Shown one piece after another: positions 9,701-21,149 of a DNA stretch of 64,000 nt. Origin of the DNA: Vitrella brassicaformis (Eukaryota; Sar; Vitrellaceae); contig CDMY01000447.1 of assembly GCA_001179505.1 (NCBI GenBank), positions 315,066 through 379,065 on the forward strand, written 5' to 3'. Both the position numbers and the translations under genes were made by a program. How positions within the stretch are numbered: position 1 is the first letter of the stretch; each line of letters opens with the position of its first letter. The notes under the pieces were generated by a model. That model did not search any database. It was not told where the DNA came from and saw only the letters and a program-made list of their open reading frames with translations.

Positions 9701-12113
9701 GATGCATACATTGACGACTTGATGGCTGATTTGTCTTGATCCCCTTTGGCCAGGAGATTCGGCGGCTGAAGGCTGAGCTGGAGGCGTGCCTGCAAGACAA
9801 ACAAGACAGCCAGGCCAAGGCTATTGCCCGCATCAGAGAAGACTATGAGACGTGAGTGTCGCTTATCTGCCCTCCACAAGATGACAGACGGACCGGCCAA
9901 TCCATCAAAATGGTTATGGGCTGTCTGTGTGTGTATCTGTGTATTGACCGCGCAGCAAGATTACATCTCTGCAGCGGTCGTATGAGTTGCAGATGCAAGA
10001 CGCACGGGTGGGAAGCAGCACGAAATACAAAGGTACGCCACACACACACACACAGACAGACAGGCGGCAGGCGTCTCATCCAGACACCGTGTACGTGTCT
10101 GTCTGCCATTCAGATTGACGCAGCAGCTGAAGCGGAAGCACACGGACGAGATCGAGGAGGTGGGCGGCGCGGCCCGGAAGCAGATGCGGGAGCTGGAGGC
10201 CAAGCACCACGCAGCCCTCGAGGAGCTCAGAGAGCAGCACCAGAGGGACATGGCAGCACTCATCAAGAAACTCAAAGACGCAGAAGCCGCCGACAAGAGC
10301 TCTGCTGTCAACGCTGAGTGGGAGAGGTACGTCGATCAGTAAGTGGTGACAAGTTGCGAAGTAGTGCTCAGGAAGCTTGCATGATCAGGAAGCTGCGGAG
10401 CGTGGAGCGGGACTACGAGAAGGCGCTTGACGAGAAAGACGCCGCAACCAAGAGAGACCTGCAAGCCGTCAAGAGACAACAGGAAGAGCTGGAGGAGACC
10501 TACCGCAGGTCACAAAAGTCACGGCAGCCGACCTCCAGGCGAACAGTGCTCATCCTTCGTCTCGCATGCCTATCTGCAGCAAGCTGAACGAGGTCAAGAA
10601 GCAGCTTGCAGACTCAGGAACCCAGGACGTAATGAGGGCTGACTATGAGCGGTGCGCAAAGCACATGACACCGACTGTGAGAATGCACGTCTGAATCCGT
10701 CCATTCATTCAACAGGCGTCTTCGGGACATGGAATCGCAGCACGACATCGCAATGGACGAGCAGGAGCGCCAACACAGAAGGTGAGGTGGCCGGCTATCA
10801 TTGGTCCACCCGGTGACTGACATACATCTGTACCTCTGATGGATGGTATGCAGAGAGGTACAAGTGTTGAAGGACTCACACCTGGAGGAGCTCGACAAAG
10901 CCCAGTCGTCGCTTCGAAAGTCTGTGTCACATGCCAGGCGTTGATGTCGACAGCTAATTATGGATGTGTCCATGGCTTGTTCAGGCGTGTGGGCGAGTTT
11001 GAGAGAGAGCTCGAAACCAGGAAGTCAAAGGAGGCCTCGTAAGGACAGACGATTGCATATCGATCAAAATAGCGCAACACGTCATTCGGCATCCTGTCTG
11101 CCTTTATGCTGCACAGCGACCGGCGGAAGATTGCCGAGCTGAAAGAGGCCTTAAGAGACCTGCAAGAGGACTACGATCGGTCAGTCAGCTCGAAACAATC
11201 GCTTCCATATCGATCAGAACAGGGCTGCTGTTTGTTTGTCATGCAGGCGGCTTCGAACAATAGAGGAGGACCATCAGGCAGCGCTGCAAAGGATGAGCAC
11301 CAAGCAGGACAGGGAGACAGAGCGGCTGAAGGCCAAGCTTCTCCGTTTGCAGCCGAGAGCGTCAGAGACACCGCCAGACGAGACCAAACCTGCAGAGGAG
11401 CAGGAGGAGTCAGAAGAAGAAGGAACACCAAGGTCGGTCGCTTCAGTCCCAAAAGGACGTCCGTCTTGAGTTGTGTCGCGTGTCTTTTTCTGTGAATGGC
11501 AGACATCCCATGCCGCACGGGCGTGTCTCGCTCGGCCGCCTATGGTGAGTGATTAATTAAGGGAGGGAAGGACAGGATATATGCCGTGGTGTCTCGTTAA
11601 AATCATCAGGGAGAGCGAGGTGAGGCGGGAGTCCAGATACTCGAGATCATCCAGATCAGAGTCACCCAGGAGGTAGGCACCGAGAAACACTCCACACGCG
11701 ACACACCTATCACCCATGGTCAACGCATTGATGTGGTCATGCAGAGGGAGGCGTTCCCGTTCGCCGGAGGGACGCACCGAGGCGTAAGTGCAGTGCAGGC
11801 GAGAGACAAAGAGCCAACAGGCGGTCCTGGCGGATGCGCTGTCCCTCATCTCTGTGTCTGCAGAGGCACGGCGCGTCAGGCCCCTTCATCTTGGCGGAAG
11901 CGGTTGCACGCGAGTATCGATGAGTTGGAGCAGGCCCCTGCCACACTCACACCCACCGCACCCTCACCTCCCCCCGCAGGCGGGCCCTCACCAGCAGCGG
12001 CCTGGCTCACACCACCGACGCAGCCTCAGCCTCGTCGGGGAATCAGTGAGGAGGAGGCCATGACACGGCTGGAAGGACTGTCGCAGCAGCAGACCAGCCA
12101 GCATCGCAGATGA
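6758..12113 (+). CDS. Long coiled-coil protein, 25 exons
   Basis: Exons: 6758-7149, 7215-7271, 7349-7481, 7541-7690, 7754-7957, 8044-8238, 8308-8926, 8992-9065, 9121-9240, 9277-9519, 9597-9690, 9754-9851, 9956-about 10010, about 10121-10326, 10389-10508, 10580-10651, 10716-10781, 10854-10937, 10985-11038, 11117-11179, 11247-11432, 11503-11544, 11610-11672, 11745-11783 and 11864-12113. From about residue 150 the protein is almost continuous Glu/Gln/Arg/Leu heptads, then an RS-rich block (RRESRYSRSSRSES) and a Pro-rich tail. I do not recognise the family; centrosomal, basal-body or cytoskeletal scaffolds look like this. In the second half many exons are short, use phase-2 boundaries and join at an Arg-Arg codon pair, suggesting exon duplication. 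At 8450/8451 one base appears missing: coding sequence continues cleanly on both sides in different frames. The introns after 8926 and 10937 appear to use GC donors. The ATG at 6758 is the first that opens the correct frame. Confidence 0.75.
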
Positions 12114-12332
12114 AGCTTAGCGTTCGACATGCGGAAATCGCAACAGTCCGTCTGTTTCGTCGTTTTGTCCATCTTCTGTCTCATCCATATTATCCATATA
12201 TCCACATCAGCCACGCACGCACTGGTCTGTCTGTCTGCACAGGCAACGTACCCACGCACACTCACACACACACACATATGCCATGCATCTCCCTCCTGCT
12301 CACGCCGCCCCCCTGTCTATCTTTTTTCGAAT

Positions 12333-15075
12333 TCACTCGTCCTGGTCTTCCTGCTCTCTCGGTGGGGCGTGCTGTATGCCCCTGTTCCACGTCGGAACGT
12401 ACCAGGGGAAGCGACTGTCCCCCTTGTCACCTTGCCTCAACAGCGCTGACACATATGGCAGCCACGGCTGCCAGGCTCGTCGGCGCTTCTTCCCCACTCT
12501 CTGCGGCTGGTCTCGGCCCGCACCCAGAGTGACGTGGGAGAGGTCGCATGCGGCCATGAACGCCCTGAATGAATGAAGTCAACAAACAGAGGGGAGGGAG
12601 GGAGAATGGGTCTGTGTGGTTGTTGTGGGTGGGGTGGCTGACGCTTTGGTTGGTACATACTTGATGCCCTCTGTGCCGTCGTAGGAATAAGATATGGGCT
12701 GCATGGGTGGCTGCTCATCTTGCTCGCTGCCCTTTTGCTCAGACCGCTGCTGCTGCTGCTGCTGCTTTTGGGGGTTGGGTGGCTGTGGCTGTGGCTGTGA
12801 GGGGAGGGGCACGGTGAAGGTAACCTTCCTGTGGGTGCGGTGCAGCAAAGACGGGCGGGCATGTGGAAGGAAGGTGAGTGTGGCCGTGGCTTGTGGTCGT
12901 CACGCGATCATGACTTACTTGGGCCTTATGAGCCTGACGAGCTCGCACAGCTCTGGATAGGACGAATGCAGCGAATAGGGAACTCTCTGATCGAACGAGA
13001 AACAAAAGTTACGTGCACAATATATGTAATGTGGAAGGCCCGTTAGTATCTATCGTCGTACCGTACCACGATCTCTGTGCCTTGGCGCTCCCACGGCACG
13101 TACGTGGCCGACCAGCCCGTCAACAGCACTCCCAGCACTGAAACCAACAAACACATGAATGACACTTCTATACAGGCGGGGCGTCGAGCAACAGAGTGTC
13201 CCTCCCTGCTATAAAACCTGGAAGGGCCGTCTTCCCCTGGTAGCGCCTGAACGATACGCACAACAGACACACAGCACAGGTTAGGTTACACGTTCGTGTC
13301 CATGCGTCGACAGACCAGACCGTTGCTCCCTCCGCCTACTCGACTGTCTTCTTGAGTGTCTGTCGCGACACGGCACGCACGAGCCCACAGGACGACGCAG
13401 CACCAATGTCGTTTGCTCCGTTGCTCGTTGTGGCGTCAGATACAGACGGCAGCACATCCGCATCAGCACCATTATTGCTGTCCGTATCAACTGCAGGCAC
13501 ACGACACCGCAGGAAAGTAGTTTTCAACATGTGGGCGCTCAATCAAGGACGTACCATCGTTGTCGGCCGCGTCGTACGCCTGGAAGTGCTGCGGAGGGAA
13601 GCCAGCGTCGGCTATCGTGTCAAGGCGGCTCTGCGACACCTCAACCTGAGGAGAAAGAGGCCGATACGGAGATTCCGCCGACACCCACCGAGTGAGTGCA
13701 CATGTGATGTGGATGACGTCGATTCAGTCACCTTTGTGTTGAGGGCTTCTGCAACTGCACAGAGAAGGTCCTCCTTGCCGAGGGTGTCTATCTGCAGACG
13801 GCAGACGAAGAACAAACAGAGGATGCTGTTGCTGCATGCCGACACTGTGTGTGTCCGGCTCCTTCCTCACCCCCAGAATGGCAATGCATGGCCAATAGGA
13901 CTTGAGCATGTTCACCACCTCCCTCGCCAACTCGGCCTGACCAACATCGGTCGACACGCACACACATCCAGCCACGAATGAATGAATGAATGAATGGAGC
14001 CGAGCGACCTCCGACCTCTCCCCCTCCCCCTGCCCCTCCCAGTTTTCTCACTCACTCGTGCAGGGAAGTCGAAGCCGGGGTGGCAGTATGTGTTGTCCAG
14101 AAACAGGTTGTCGATCACGCACCGCTCACGCCGCCGCCCCACACCACCATCTCCCTCTCCAGCTATCGGCAGCCCTCCCTCCCCCTCCCCCTCCTGCCAA
14201 TCGCTATCACCGAGACCAAGAGTGACCATCTCGCCCAGCCCGCGATCATCGTCACTCTTCTCCCCATCGACAGATATCACCGCCGGTGCCTTGGCTGCCT
14301 CCTCCCGCCGCCTCTCACGCACCGAGGGCTGGAAATCGGACGACAGCCGCAAGATGGTCTTAAGGTCGCGGGTCATGCGGCACCCGCCATCCGCCGGTGG
14401 CGGTGTCGTCAGGTCGATGGGGCGATGCACTCGCCCTTCCCCCCTCGCCGCCCGTGGCGGCTCGTAGCGGCAGTCGCCCGTGTGCAGGTAAGACCCGAAG
14501 GCCGGCGACTGGAGCCATATCATAGTGGCGCCCGGACAGTGGCTGGCATCGACCAGCATCACGTCCACGTCGGCATCCGTGCGGCAGTAAGGCCGGTTGT
14601 GCTTGGTGGGGCCACCTTTGTCTTTGTCGTGTGGTGGTGGTGGTGGTGGTGGCGCTGCGGCGGAGGGTGATGCGATGGGCACGCAGGAGGGCGGCTGGAA
14701 CGGGGGGAGCTTTGCTTCGTTGGTGCTGAGCCGATAGATCTGATTCAGCTCTAGTGGAACCTGAAAGACCACACACACGCAGATGGACGGACACAGACGC
14801 ACGAATGCAGTGCAGTGACAGCAGGGAGTGATTTGTTGACTCTGGTTCTCACCAGAAGTGTGTGTTCTCACCAGAAGAGGCTGCAGGTGTGGGAACTTCT
14901 GAAGCAGGAGTTTGCAGCAGACGGGAGAGCAGTAGATGAATCCGCCCCCCCATTGGTTGCTCAGCCCCGTCAGGTGGTCGGCATGGGTGTGAGTGAGGAA
15001 ATAGACGTGAGGCCCGCCCCTCACTGGACCGAAGTAGTCGACAACGATGTTGGTATCGGGCAGAGGCCGCTGCAT
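12333..15075 (-). CDS. SNM1/DCLRE1-type metallo-beta-lactamase/beta-CASP DNA nuclease
   Basis: Exons (minus): 15075-14872, 14760-14056, 13936-13871, 13791-13732, 13645-13555, 13490-13340, 13246-13218, 13137-13067, 12986-12919, 12828-12661 and 12564-12333; these sum to 614 aa with every phase fitting. The metal-binding motif HTHADH sits at residues 29-34. Later metallo-beta-lactamase blocks follow: DASHCPGATMIWL, LHTGDCRYEP and the SNM1 signature VIDNLFLDNTYCHPGFDF. The beta-CASP end has LLTGWSATYVPW and VPYSLHSSYPEL. The family (SNM1A, Apollo, Artemis, yeast Pso2) are 5' exonucleases or hairpin nucleases for crosslink repair, end joining and telomere processing. The short N-terminus resembles Apollo or Artemis more than SNM1A, but I cannot assign orthology. 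A His/Gly/Pro-rich and an acidic Gly-rich insert interrupt the catalytic domain. Exon 7 is only 29 nt. The TTG at 15078 is not used; the first ATG is 15075. Confidence 0.9.
14852..14890 (-). promoter_or_regulatory. Duplicated 5' splice site of SNM1-like intron 1
   Basis: Reading the minus strand, the donor context CTTCTG-GTGAGAA occurs twice, 19 nt apart. The upstream copy (exon end 14872) keeps the reading frame into exon 2. Use of the downstream copy would add 19 nt and shift frame, so the pair could be a productive/unproductive splice switch or just a short tandem duplication. Confidence 0.6.
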
Positions 15076-15568
15076 CAAGGGCTACTGAGGCCAATGAAGG
15101 GTTGTGGCACACTCCTGCAATGAAAACGTGTGGATCAGCGCTTCAGAGGGTTTTAGGGTTCAGGGTTGAAAACCTGAACGACCTGACCCATCACCCCTTT
15201 TGAAAACCCCCTGGCCAGAAGCGACGTGGCACTAAAACCGTCTGTCCATCCATCCATCCATCCATGCATCACGTGCTACTTGATGCATTGTAGCTACTTG
15301 ATGCATTGTAAGCGTCCATCGATTGATTCATCAGCCAGCCGTCTTGACTCGACTGTGTCAGTCTCCCTCCCATGCATGGCATTGCAACCAGCAGCCCACC
15401 CAGGCAATTGGATAGCACATCGGGTATGCAGGAATTCCTCAGCCACGTCAAGAACCGCCCGCCACAAATACCAACCATACTACGCACCGAGACCGTCTCC
15501 TCCTGCGCCCGACTCTCGGTGCCCGACGAACGACACCACAGCCGCCTACGTGTCTGGCCTCCACTCAC
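15076..15568. other. Spacer between two tandem minus-strand genes
   Basis: It holds the upstream region of the SNM1-like gene, a (CCAT)n run at 15247-15266, two copies of CTACTTGATGCATTGTA at 15278-15310, and the 3' flank of the coiled-coil gene ending at 15569. I see no gene. Confidence 0.5.
15147..15168 (-). promoter_or_regulatory. Telobox-like motif upstream of the SNM1-like gene
   Basis: On the minus strand this reads AACCCTGAACCCTAAAACCC, two near copies of the AACCCTA telomere-type unit, about 70-95 bp upstream of the ATG at 15075. In plants such teloboxes are promoter elements of housekeeping genes. Whether they act so here is inference. Confidence 0.35.
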
Positions 15569-18500
15569 TCACAGAGCGGTGGGGCCGCCCGTGTGAGTGG
15601 CCATCATCACCATGTGTGGCTGCAGCGCACCGAAGATGGGCTGGCCGATGGTCGCATAGGGAGGCCTGGGCGGGGGTGCGAAGGCATGCATGACATGGGG
15701 CGGCTGCGGGGCGGCTGTAGGAGGGAATCGCTGCTGCTGACGTTGGTGATGGTGTCGTGATTGCGATGAGAGTGTGGCTGGGAGGCGCAGGTCGGGAACG
15801 CGTCGCGGCATGGTGGCCGATGATGCACCATGGGCATCAAAAGGGGGCGGTGACAGTAACCGGTGGGACGACGAATGCCGGTGGCCGCTCATCAACACAC
15901 CAACAGCACCTGCCACACACAATGCACACACACAGAGAGACAGATGATTTCTATATTGCGACCTTATTCCTTTCCCTCTCTCGACATTGATTGCATCCTT
16001 ACGTTTGTCGGTATCCCATCCACTGGGTGTCTGCGCCTGCTGCAGCTTGAGCTTGAGTGCGTTGGCGGGCGTCAGGGGGCCGCACTTGGGGTGGTGCACA
16101 TGGTGCTCGGCAAAGGTGTGGTGGACGACCGGCGGGGTGCCTTTGCCGTTCCACAGCCGAGCCCCCACCCTGTCGGCCTCCAAATCAACATCTGCGCCCT
16201 CCCCAACCACCGGCAGGCGCGTCTTGGCCACGTCAAATGACGGCGGCTCGTTAGCGATGCGCGTCATGACAATCGACAGCCGCGGGCCGTAGGCTCTCTT
16301 GACCACTGGGGCGGTCTTCTGACGGTGGTCTTGTGTGAATGCGAGTGTCTTGGGCGCGTCCGATTCTGTTGGGGCGGTGAAGGGGCGGAGGGCTTCGGTG
16401 TCGGATGCCCTCATCATGCCGGCCACCGCAGCAAGACGGTCACCTCGACCACCTGCACGACACACACACATGCGCCAGTGACACACACGAATGTGTGTTC
16501 GCGTCTTCCCCCTCCCTCCTTCTCTCCCTCCCTCCCTCTCTCACCTCCTGTGCGGATGCCGACACCTGGTCCGATCATCGCGGCATTCTCACCGCCATGA
16601 CCCCTCTCAACACCAACAGCACCATCGGCTGTCTGTGGCGGGGAGGGCCGCTTTCTCCGACCAGCTGCACTAGCTGTGACCGATCGCTGCTTAGAGGTCT
16701 TCTTGGCCACAGTGGCGGCCGCCATGTTGCTGTCGTCAGTCGTGTCGGCCGCCCGCTGTTTCGTGGCGCGTGCCGTGACGTCTGTGTGAGCGTCTGTGGG
16801 GGGCGTGGCGATGCGACCGTCGACGCTGACGCCGTCTGCACGTGAAGCCACCCTGGCGCCAGGGCTAGTGGAGATGGCTGCAGCAGGGGAAGCCTTGTGC
16901 CCCAGAACCGCCCCAATGCTCGCACCGCGGCCACCACTAGTCGACGCCTGACATACACACACGGCACACAGACAGACAGACAGACAGATAGGGCGATGGG
17001 GGGCTGTCTTTGTTTGTGTATGTTTGTGAGGTCTGCCTGTACACCTGCTGCTGTCTCCTGCCGTTGGTGAAATGCGATCCGCCAGCGGATGGCCACCGGC
17101 CTTCGCCTCTGCTGGCGCCCCCACGCATGGCACGGCCCTGGTGGATGCAGGAACACCGAGGGCACGGCACCCACACACGCCCACATATGGGTGAGTGAGT
17201 GTCTCGTGTGTTTCCAATGTCTGTCTGCCCCACGTAACGTACCAGAATCTGCGATTTGTCGCTGACCACTCGGGCAGCCCCTGCCACCGGGACACCGCCA
17301 GCAGGGATCGTGGGGGGCACTGGGGGAGCCTTGCCCTACAGATGCGATGCGTGTGAACACACAGATGTATGTCTATCTGTTTGTGTGGGTGAGTGGTCAG
17401 CTTACAGGTCTTGTGGGTAGTCTGAACCCTTTGTGATCGTGCGAGAGGTATGCGGCAGCCTTGAGGTGCTGTTCGCATGCCCGAATCACACGTATCAGCT
17501 CCGCTCTGTCATCTGCATCCCCCCATTCGCGCGGTTGGCATCAGATACGCACATGTGATGTGGGCGAAATGCCATCCATCGATTGTCCATTGTGCACGCT
17601 TGCGTACGTTCGAGCCCTTCGTTCTCCCGCTGTAGACTGTCCCTCTCACTCTGCAGCGCTGCCATCTGCACACACATAGGCGAGGGAGGGGGAGAGTGAA
17701 AGTGATGACAGGGATCTTCTCGGCATATGACGGGATTCACCTGTTGCAGCCATGTGCTGCGCTCGTCGTCCTGGCTGCGGCGAGCGACCTCCTGCATGGC
17801 ATTGTTGCTGCACACCGACACACCACACCGGACAAAGGACGCGTGATGCGTGGCATGTTATGTGTGATCTGGCTTGCTGCGATGTCAGCTTACACGTTGA
17901 GCATGGCCGAGTAGTCCCCGGTATGGCTGAGCTGGTCCTCCTGCATCTTTGTCAGCTCCTGCCGCCCCGCCGTCTGTGTGTCGGCGGCGTGTGTGTATAC
18001 CTGCTGCTCGGCCATCTTGCGCAGGTTCGCGGCCTCCTCAGCCAGCCGGTCGGCACGCACCTGATCGACGGACGGAATGGCCAACACGGAGAGAACACAC
18101 ACCCCACAATGACCACAATGACCGTGTGACGACTGTGGGGTGATGTCTGTGCGTGGTGTCATGGGAGACACCCCCGCCCCATCTCACCTGTTCTCTGTCG
18201 AGCGTTTCGTCGACCCTGCGGACGACGGCCGTCACCTCGGGCGGCAAAGCGCAGTCGGACAGCAAATGCGCCAAATCATCATCTGCACAGATGCACACAC
18301 ACACAGACACACACACAGACACAGACACATAGAGGTGGAATGACTATCTGTCGGGGCGTTGAGTGTGCCGTCTGCCCCTCTCCTCACCCACCCACCTGTG
18401 GGTATGTCGTCCTGACCGCCATCCAGGTCCGCGTTGGCCGCAGCCGCCTTCTCGAGACTTTCCTGCGTGAGGCAGGGCACGTCGTGACACCAACCAACAT

Positions 18501-19273
18501 GACACACAATCGAATGCACAGACGGGTGGCTCACCTTTTCCTCCGTCAATTTGGCGTAGTTGTCTTGCAGTGCCTTCAGCCGGGCCTTCAGAGCCTCATA
18601 CTCCTCCTTGATTACCTGCCCTAAGCCGAGTGGCTCCTCCTCCTGCACGCACGCAACACAACACACAACACCAAACACACAGCCGACATCCATCAGATCC
18701 ATTGGGTGTGCTGTGCTGTGCTGTGTTGCGGTATGCTGTCTGACCGCGTCATTGAGTTTGTGCCTCTCCGCCTCCTGCAGCTTCCCCTTTGCGATGTCCT
18801 GCACACACCAGACAGACAGGACGGCGCCCATGCCATCCACTCCACGTCATGCATCCATCTCTCTGGTCGTCTCGCCCTAGCGTAGCGTAGCGTACCAGTT
18901 CCCGCTGCTGCTTGCCGATGGTGGTGCGGAGGACGTGCTCGAGTTTGAACCACTCATCCGCCGCCTTGGCAGCCGCCTCGTCCTTGGCGGCAAGCACCTT
19001 GGCCTACACAAAACATCACAACACAAGTTACACATTGGATGGCTGGATGGCTGTGCGATCACCTACCTTGTCGTCGTCAATGGCTTTAAGTTGCTCCCTG
19101 AGGCTGGTGATTGACTGCTCCTGCATGTGGTAGATGTCCTTGAGCGAGTCGTGCTGGCTCTTGATGAGGGCATACTTCCGCTTGTAGAAGCGCGCCGTGC
19201 CCCCGTTCACGCCGTCGCCGGCTGCGCCCACATGACCGTCATCGCCCTCCTGCCCAGCCCACAACATATCACA

Positions 19274-19308
<35 letters not shown>

Positions 19309-20882
19309 CGGTCCCAGCCAGCCTCTTTGCGTGGTGCTGTGTGTACCTGTCTGTCGGTGGTGTCCTGCCGTTTGTGTGTGCTGGGGGCTGCCAGAGCACC
19401 AACGTCGCCATCACCATTTTTGCCGTCACCCCCACTGCTGCCACTGCTGCTGCCTCCCTTGCCTGCAGCACCGCCAACACCGGCAGGCTGAGCCGCTCCG
19501 GCTGCTGCCGCCGCCACTTGGTCTCGTGGGTAGTTGCGATCACGCTCCTGAGGACAGACACCACACACAGACAGACCCCCACTCATGAGTGTGTTGGTGG
19601 CTATGTGGGTGGGGTGAGTGACGGACGGCCTGTTTGCGTACCTCGTGTACTTCCTTCAAGTTGAGCTTGGGGAGGCCTGGCGGGGGCAAAGAGGGGCTCC
19701 GCTGATGGCGACTGGGGTGGACCGGGTGTGGGAGGAAATGGACCTGAAGACACACACACACACACACGCACACACACGCACGGTTAGCGGTATGCTGCAC
19801 CGCGTCAATGTCTGGATGTCTGTCTGTGTGCAGTGAGTGCCCACATCCTCAAACTCTTCCTCGTCATCGGCTTCGTCTGCCGGGCGGTGTCGACTGTCTG
19901 GTTGACCAACACAACACCCATAGCCAATCACACACACACACACAGACAGACAGACAGACGGGCAGAGGTGAAATACGCGTCGATGATCCATCCGTCAGTG
20001 AGAGAGTTATGCGCACCACTGAGTGGCTCCAGACGATGTGGTGAGGCCATCAAGACTCCAGCTAGACGCCCTGGCCTCGTATCGTCGCTGCAGCCAGCAA
20101 ACACAACAGCCAGCCAGATGATTGACGTGCGTCTCCACGGGGGATGGGATGAGGGTGGGGGGGTGCCGTGTGTACCTTGTTCTCTTGCTAGTGCGTTTGC
20201 GTAGCTGGTCAATCTCAGTCGCCTTATCGAGGATGTCCTCAGCCTGGCGGCTGATCTTGCTCTTGAGATGCCGCTCGTGCAACCTGGTGACACACACACC
20301 ACACCGCACACAAACATTTAAATGAGGGCTATGTGTGTGTGTGTGGCTTAGCTGACCGTGCTGCTCTGAGCTGCTTCTCCGTGGCCTGCTGGCGGTCCTG
20401 CATCCTCGCCACCTCCTGCAAATGCCAGCCACGTACACAACACAACCACAGACAAGACACAAAGTGGACTCACCGACCCAACCTGGCTGTGTTATCTTCT
20501 CTCTGTCTGCCTGTCTGTGTGCCTCTCGAATGGCTGTAAGTCCACCTCCCTCCCTCATTTGTCTGGTCTGGTCTAACAGACCCACTCACTCACCTCCTGT
20601 GACGCCTTCTCGGCCTCCTGCCGCATGGCCGTCGCCCGATGCTCCTCCTCCATCCGATGCTGCCGCTGCTGCCGGGAGGGGACGGGCAGCCCGGGGGCTC
20701 TGGTGTGGTTGTGGTCCTCCTCACCGCTACCGTCCTCCTGCATGGGATGTGCGTCGGAACAAATGAGGACGGGGAAGCGAAACAATGAGTGAGTGATGCA
20801 GTGACTGCATGCCATCGCTTGCCTGGTGCCCTGGCGGGAATTCGCCCAATCCTATCGCCTCTAGCGATGTGTATCTCTTCAT
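15569..20882 (-). CDS. Large multi-exon coiled-coil protein with Ala/Pro/His-rich C-terminus
   Basis: I do not recognise the family. The likely start at 20882 gives MKRYTSLEAIGLGEFPPG, a conserved-looking N-terminus, followed by a probable GC-AG intron (exon end 20823) and an exon at 20737-20594. Clear coiled-coil exons follow (ERHLKSKISRQAEDILDKA near 20250; KRKYALIKSQHDSLKDIYH near 19180; KEEYEALKARLKALQDNYA near 18590; ADEWFKLEHVLRTTIGKQQ near 18930; RADRLAEEAANLRKMAEQQ near 18040). Blocks between 17350 and 16500 are Ala/Thr/Gly-rich and basic. The segment 16430-16030 contains a non-repetitive stretch (RAYGPRLSIVMTRIANEPP). The last exon (15895-15569) is His/Pro-rich and ends HTGGPTAL. About 20 introns, most containing CA/TG repeats, make exact boundaries uncertain. 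An in-frame upstream ATG near 21030 is an alternative start. A cytoskeletal or basal-body role is a guess from composition only. Confidence 0.6.
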
Positions 20883-21149
20883 CCCTGTTTGTTCTGGGGG
20901 AACCGATGTGGGCCTCTGGGGGCTTGCGAGCTTTGCAGTCTCACTTTCCTGGTGAGGATGAACGTGTTGGGGCTTCAGAAGGATAAGGAGTGGCGTGCCG
21001 TACACGAAACTGTAACTGATCTTCGTTCGCATCAATGGATACGACTTGCGGCAGCAGCCTCTCGTGATGGACAAGCTGGGGCTGATGAAGGAATGGCCGA
21101 TGGGACCTGCAGACTCTGCTGCCGGCTGCGAGGGTGCCTGATCTGATCG
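20883..21149. promoter_or_regulatory. Shared divergent promoter region (coiled-coil gene / TruA)
   Basis: Only 267 bp separate the proposed minus-strand start at 20882 from the plus-strand start at 21150. The region lacks the simple repeats common in other spacers, and no TATA box is obvious. The span must hold both promoters and both 5' UTRs. Confidence 0.45.
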
